Positions 61,701 through 64,000 of a stretch of DNA of 64,000 bases are shown here, one piece after another. Both the position numbers and the translations under genes were made by a program. Below the pieces are notes generated by a model. That model ran no database searches and was not told where the DNA came from. It saw nothing but the letters and a program-made list of their open reading frames with translations. The stretch is from positions 3,926,528 through 3,990,527 of the forward strand of contig OZ025270.1 in NCBI GenBank assembly GCA_964019165.1. The letters are read 5' to 3'. Position 1 is the stretch's first letter. Every line of letters starts with the position of its first letter. The stretch comes from Mastigias papua. Its lineage: Eukaryota; Cnidaria; Scyphozoa; Rhizostomeae; Mastigiidae.

Positions 61701-63997
61701 TAAATTTCCACATTCATTATCTATTGAGAAACAAATTTGACTGTTTACCAATCAACCCCTTTCATGGATGCTCCAAAAATATTCCACATATGTGTGAAGT
61801 GCAGACCAGATTAGTGTTAAGAACCTCCACCTTTACTACTGGAACTACATGATCAAGAACAAGAACAAGAGCATGAAAACACAATGAATACACTTATATC
61901 AAAGTTGTAAGTCCCTATTTAAATAATTTTACTGCATCTCTAAAGCACATAAGGAATTGAAAAGAAAGGGAGAACATGCCACAATATATGATTACCTGAA
62001 TTCCATGATTTTCTGTCAAAGACCAAAATGATTTACAAAATGGCACACTGACATGCTGTGTGAGCTCAACAATTCTCTTTGCTCGAAGCTCAGGGTCAAC
62101 AACATATTTACCACTGTGAAGAAATGAGGATAGAGCTCTTGCTGTATTTCCATTATGCCTCTTAAAGCCATCACCATATGCAGCCAAGGCGACTACAACA
62201 ACATGCAAGCTTTGCTGTAGAGCTGGACTAAACTGGGGGATTAAAAAGAAACAATTGATGATGATGGAAAATGGCAAATAATAATACAAAGATACTATTG
62301 AACTCTCAAGTTTGATATTTTCCAGCATAACAATTGGTGAGGCTCAAGTAGTCTTGGGAACACCATTTACATATCCTAAGAATTTTCTATCTACTATATC
62401 TATGACTAATAATGAAGACAAAAATACATGTGAGGCTCAGATGTTCTTGGTTAGATTGCTACAGATTCCAAGAATCTTCTGCACTCTGCCAATACTTAAT
62501 TTTCACCATTGTCTTATGTTTGTATCAGCAAGTCTGTTATAGATCATAAGTAATAACCATGAGACAAACATAAGTAACAAAAGATAAACAGAAATAACAT
62601 ATGATATCTAACAATGCAATTTAAACTTCAAAATTTTGTAATAATTCACTATGCTACTGAAGAAGTTGTAGTATTCTTTGCATAATATAATGGGAAAATG
62701 ATGGTACAAGGTTCAATATCAAATTTCAAAAGAACTGATTTCCCAAATTAGCACCCTTAGAAATACCCAAATATACAAGAATTCCAATGCATCTTTTACA
62801 ACTGATATTGGTCATGCATAGCTGAAAATAATGGCAAGTGTCTGTATGAAAACATGCAGAATTTTTCTCAAAACAACACAACATTATAACCCTTTCTTAC
62901 ACAGCAGGAGCTGCAGCGTATACATATTTCCTTGAATAGGTAGCCTGGGTGCTTGTTCAAAAATTGGGCTAAGAGAAGAAGTATATACTTATTCCAAAGA
63001 GGCGCCTAGTCAAGGGGGATAATTATAAAAAATCTTAAAGCAGGTAGAAAGTAAAGTTTATATAAAGAGCAATGGTGCACTTTCAATTAATACACAATAT
63101 AATTTTCAATCTATTTCTATGAGTTTGATACCAATTTCTTCTGTCAAGAGGGTGGAAGGTGCTTACTGCAGGGGAGCATTTATTTAAAAATTGGCCTAAA
63201 TATACAAATTTTCTACTACATATGTCATCTTCACGGGAGCAACCATATATCATGATCCTGAAGCTGAAGAAGATGCAGTCAAATATTGCTGGATTTATGG
63301 TATAATCTCATTTTACTAGAGACATATGGAGTGAAAAAACTTACTTCCAGACTGGCGTTTTCAAACTTTTGCTATTTAGTCACTTCTATAACTTGGCATT
63401 TCTCTTTCTAAACTAATAAGATGCTACTCTAAGTATAAATGACGGACAACAAACCTGAAAACCAAAGCTTCGACCATAAAAACATTCCCTTCCAATAGTT
63501 TCAAAGTCGTTCAGTAAACCATTGACTTCATCCGGAAATTTTTCTTCATCAGCAAACAAGGAATCATCATCAAGGATTGTTCCCAGGCTCAAAGCAACTT
63601 GTGTCATGGTAAAAAGTCGCGAAATCACTTGGGAATATGATTCTATCTCCATGGAATTGTGATATGATCGGAAAAAGAACCTCTCTCTGCTTTTTTGAAT
63701 GTAAATTCCAATTTCTAAAATCTTGAGTAAGCACTTTCGAATCAGGTAAATTAAACTCCTGAATCCATTTCCCCTTGTTTCACTGTCAATATCAAAACGA
63801 GTGCATATCTTACCAAGCTCTTCTACGGCGATCCTAGTTGGCTCAATCACATTTAATATTCTCCCAAAAGCAGTGACGAACTGAGCATCAAGCGGCTTCC
63901 TACTCTTTACAAAGAAGCTCAGATTATCATCAACTACACTAGTCAGTTGGTCACAAAGCACAGTTGTTGTGTCATACAAGCAGTATTTTTCATCCAT
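53629..63997 (-). CDS. LIPE: Hormone-sensitive lipase, seven exons
   Basis: Exons 63997-63455, 62232-61996, 60119-59943, 59142-59017, 57780-57594, 56460-55169 and 53895-53629 join with GT..AG and intact phase into 942 residues. The enzyme hydrolyses diacylglycerol, cholesteryl and retinyl esters at lipid droplets. Exons 1-3 hold the HSL N-terminal domain ([18 protein letters not shown] start, aligned with the start of the short mammalian isoform; [11 protein letters not shown] at the end of exon 1). [10 protein letters not shown] gives the oxyanion hole (348-351). GDSAGG carries nucleophile Ser422, its final glycine codon split by intron 5. [10 protein letters not shown] gives Asp859, and EDLPHGFL gives His889. 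A Ser-rich loop of about 345 residues (487-831) lies between, with RRSMS at 693-697 in a PKA consensus and RRSKS at 696-and-below position 682-686; it is longer than the mammalian regulatory module. DPLMSPLL (832-839) closes it. Only three bases precede the start, so upstream exons are not excluded. Confidence 0.95.
54605..54680. repeat. GATGGTGAT microsatellite in LIPE intron 6
   Basis: Imperfect GATGGTG/GATGATG units in the intron between the last two LIPE exons. A second imperfect GATGATAATGATG run lies at 55018-55092 in the same intron. Together they explain the His-rich and Asp-rich false frames here. Confidence 0.75.
57293..57530. mobile_element. Nested inverted-repeat element in LIPE intron 5
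   Basis: Outer arms 57293-57327 (TTCTGGTCTTCCGTTTACAC) and 57495-57530 (GTGCAAACGGAAGGCC...AGCAGAACC) pair over about 35 bp with few mismatches. Inside, CGGATTGGAAGGGAGGC (57358-57374) and GCCTCCCTTCCAATTCG (57397-57413) pair over 17 bp with one mismatch. No frame. Best read as a non-autonomous DNA transposon, or two nested ones. It ends about 60 bp before LIPE exon 5. Confidence 0.6.
58700..58750. repeat. AATC tetranucleotide microsatellite in LIPE intron 4
   Basis: About twelve AATC/ATCA units, followed by diverged copies up to about 58830. Explains the false SINQ repeat frame. Confidence 0.85.
59370..59425. repeat. 28-bp tandem duplication in LIPE intron 3
   Basis: GCTAACTTGTTGATTGCTAG and the next eight bases occur twice in a row (59370 and 59398) with one difference. 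A recent replication-slippage event. Confidence 0.85.
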
Positions 63998-64000
63998 AGC

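Overview
Eukaryotic genomic DNA from an AT-rich animal genome. Genes are split by spliceosomal introns with clear GT..AG boundaries, repeats are abundant, and there are no operons or bacterial-type signals. Four intronless rhodopsin-like receptors, a secreted PAN-EGF-LamG protein, fragments of CR1/L2/jockey-like non-LTR retrotransposons and many short inverted-repeat elements fit a non-bilaterian animal, most likely a cnidarian (anthozoan). That assignment is an inference from gene style; no species marker is visible.

Layout. 1-1290 (minus): 5' end of an unrecognised coiled-coil gene leaving the window. 1.3-11.1 kb: repeat-dominated (several inverted-repeat elements, a 128-bp tandem duplication, a 460-bp TATCA satellite interrupted by a 1.36-kb transposon, a retrotransposon fragment). 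11.2-12.1 kb (minus): GPCR 1. 12-20.7 kb: retrotransposon remnants at 14.4-15.2 and 16.3-17.5 kb and a 720-bp inverted-repeat element. 20.7-25.6 kb (plus): six exons of a secreted PAN-EGF-LamG protein. 25.6-31.1 kb: gene-poor. 31.2-32.5 kb (plus): intact intronless RPUSD2-type pseudouridine synthase. 35.8-36.7 kb and 39.6-40.8 kb (minus) and 49.3-50.4 kb (plus): three paralogous GPCRs. 43.1-45.8 kb (plus): complete four-exon RBM42 lying between them. 50.4-50.7 kb: a 22-bp-unit degenerate minisatellite just past the last receptor. 53.6-64.0 kb (minus): hormone-sensitive lipase LIPE in seven phase-consistent exons, 942 residues, its first methionine only three bases from the right edge.

The genes are a chance genomic neighbourhood, not a pathway, apart from the receptor cluster, which looks like local duplication of one lineage-specific family. 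For the three multi-exon genes I joined exons by hand using splice sites and codon phase: LIPE and RBM42 are well supported by domain order, the PAN-EGF-LamG model is phase-consistent but its 5' exon is missing, and the left-edge gene is partial. The best leads are the long LIPE regulatory loop with a PKA-type RRSMS site, the receptor paralogues with altered TM7 motifs and no TM3 cysteine, the 22-bp minisatellite, and a set of short inverted-repeat transposon families, several present in two or more copies here.
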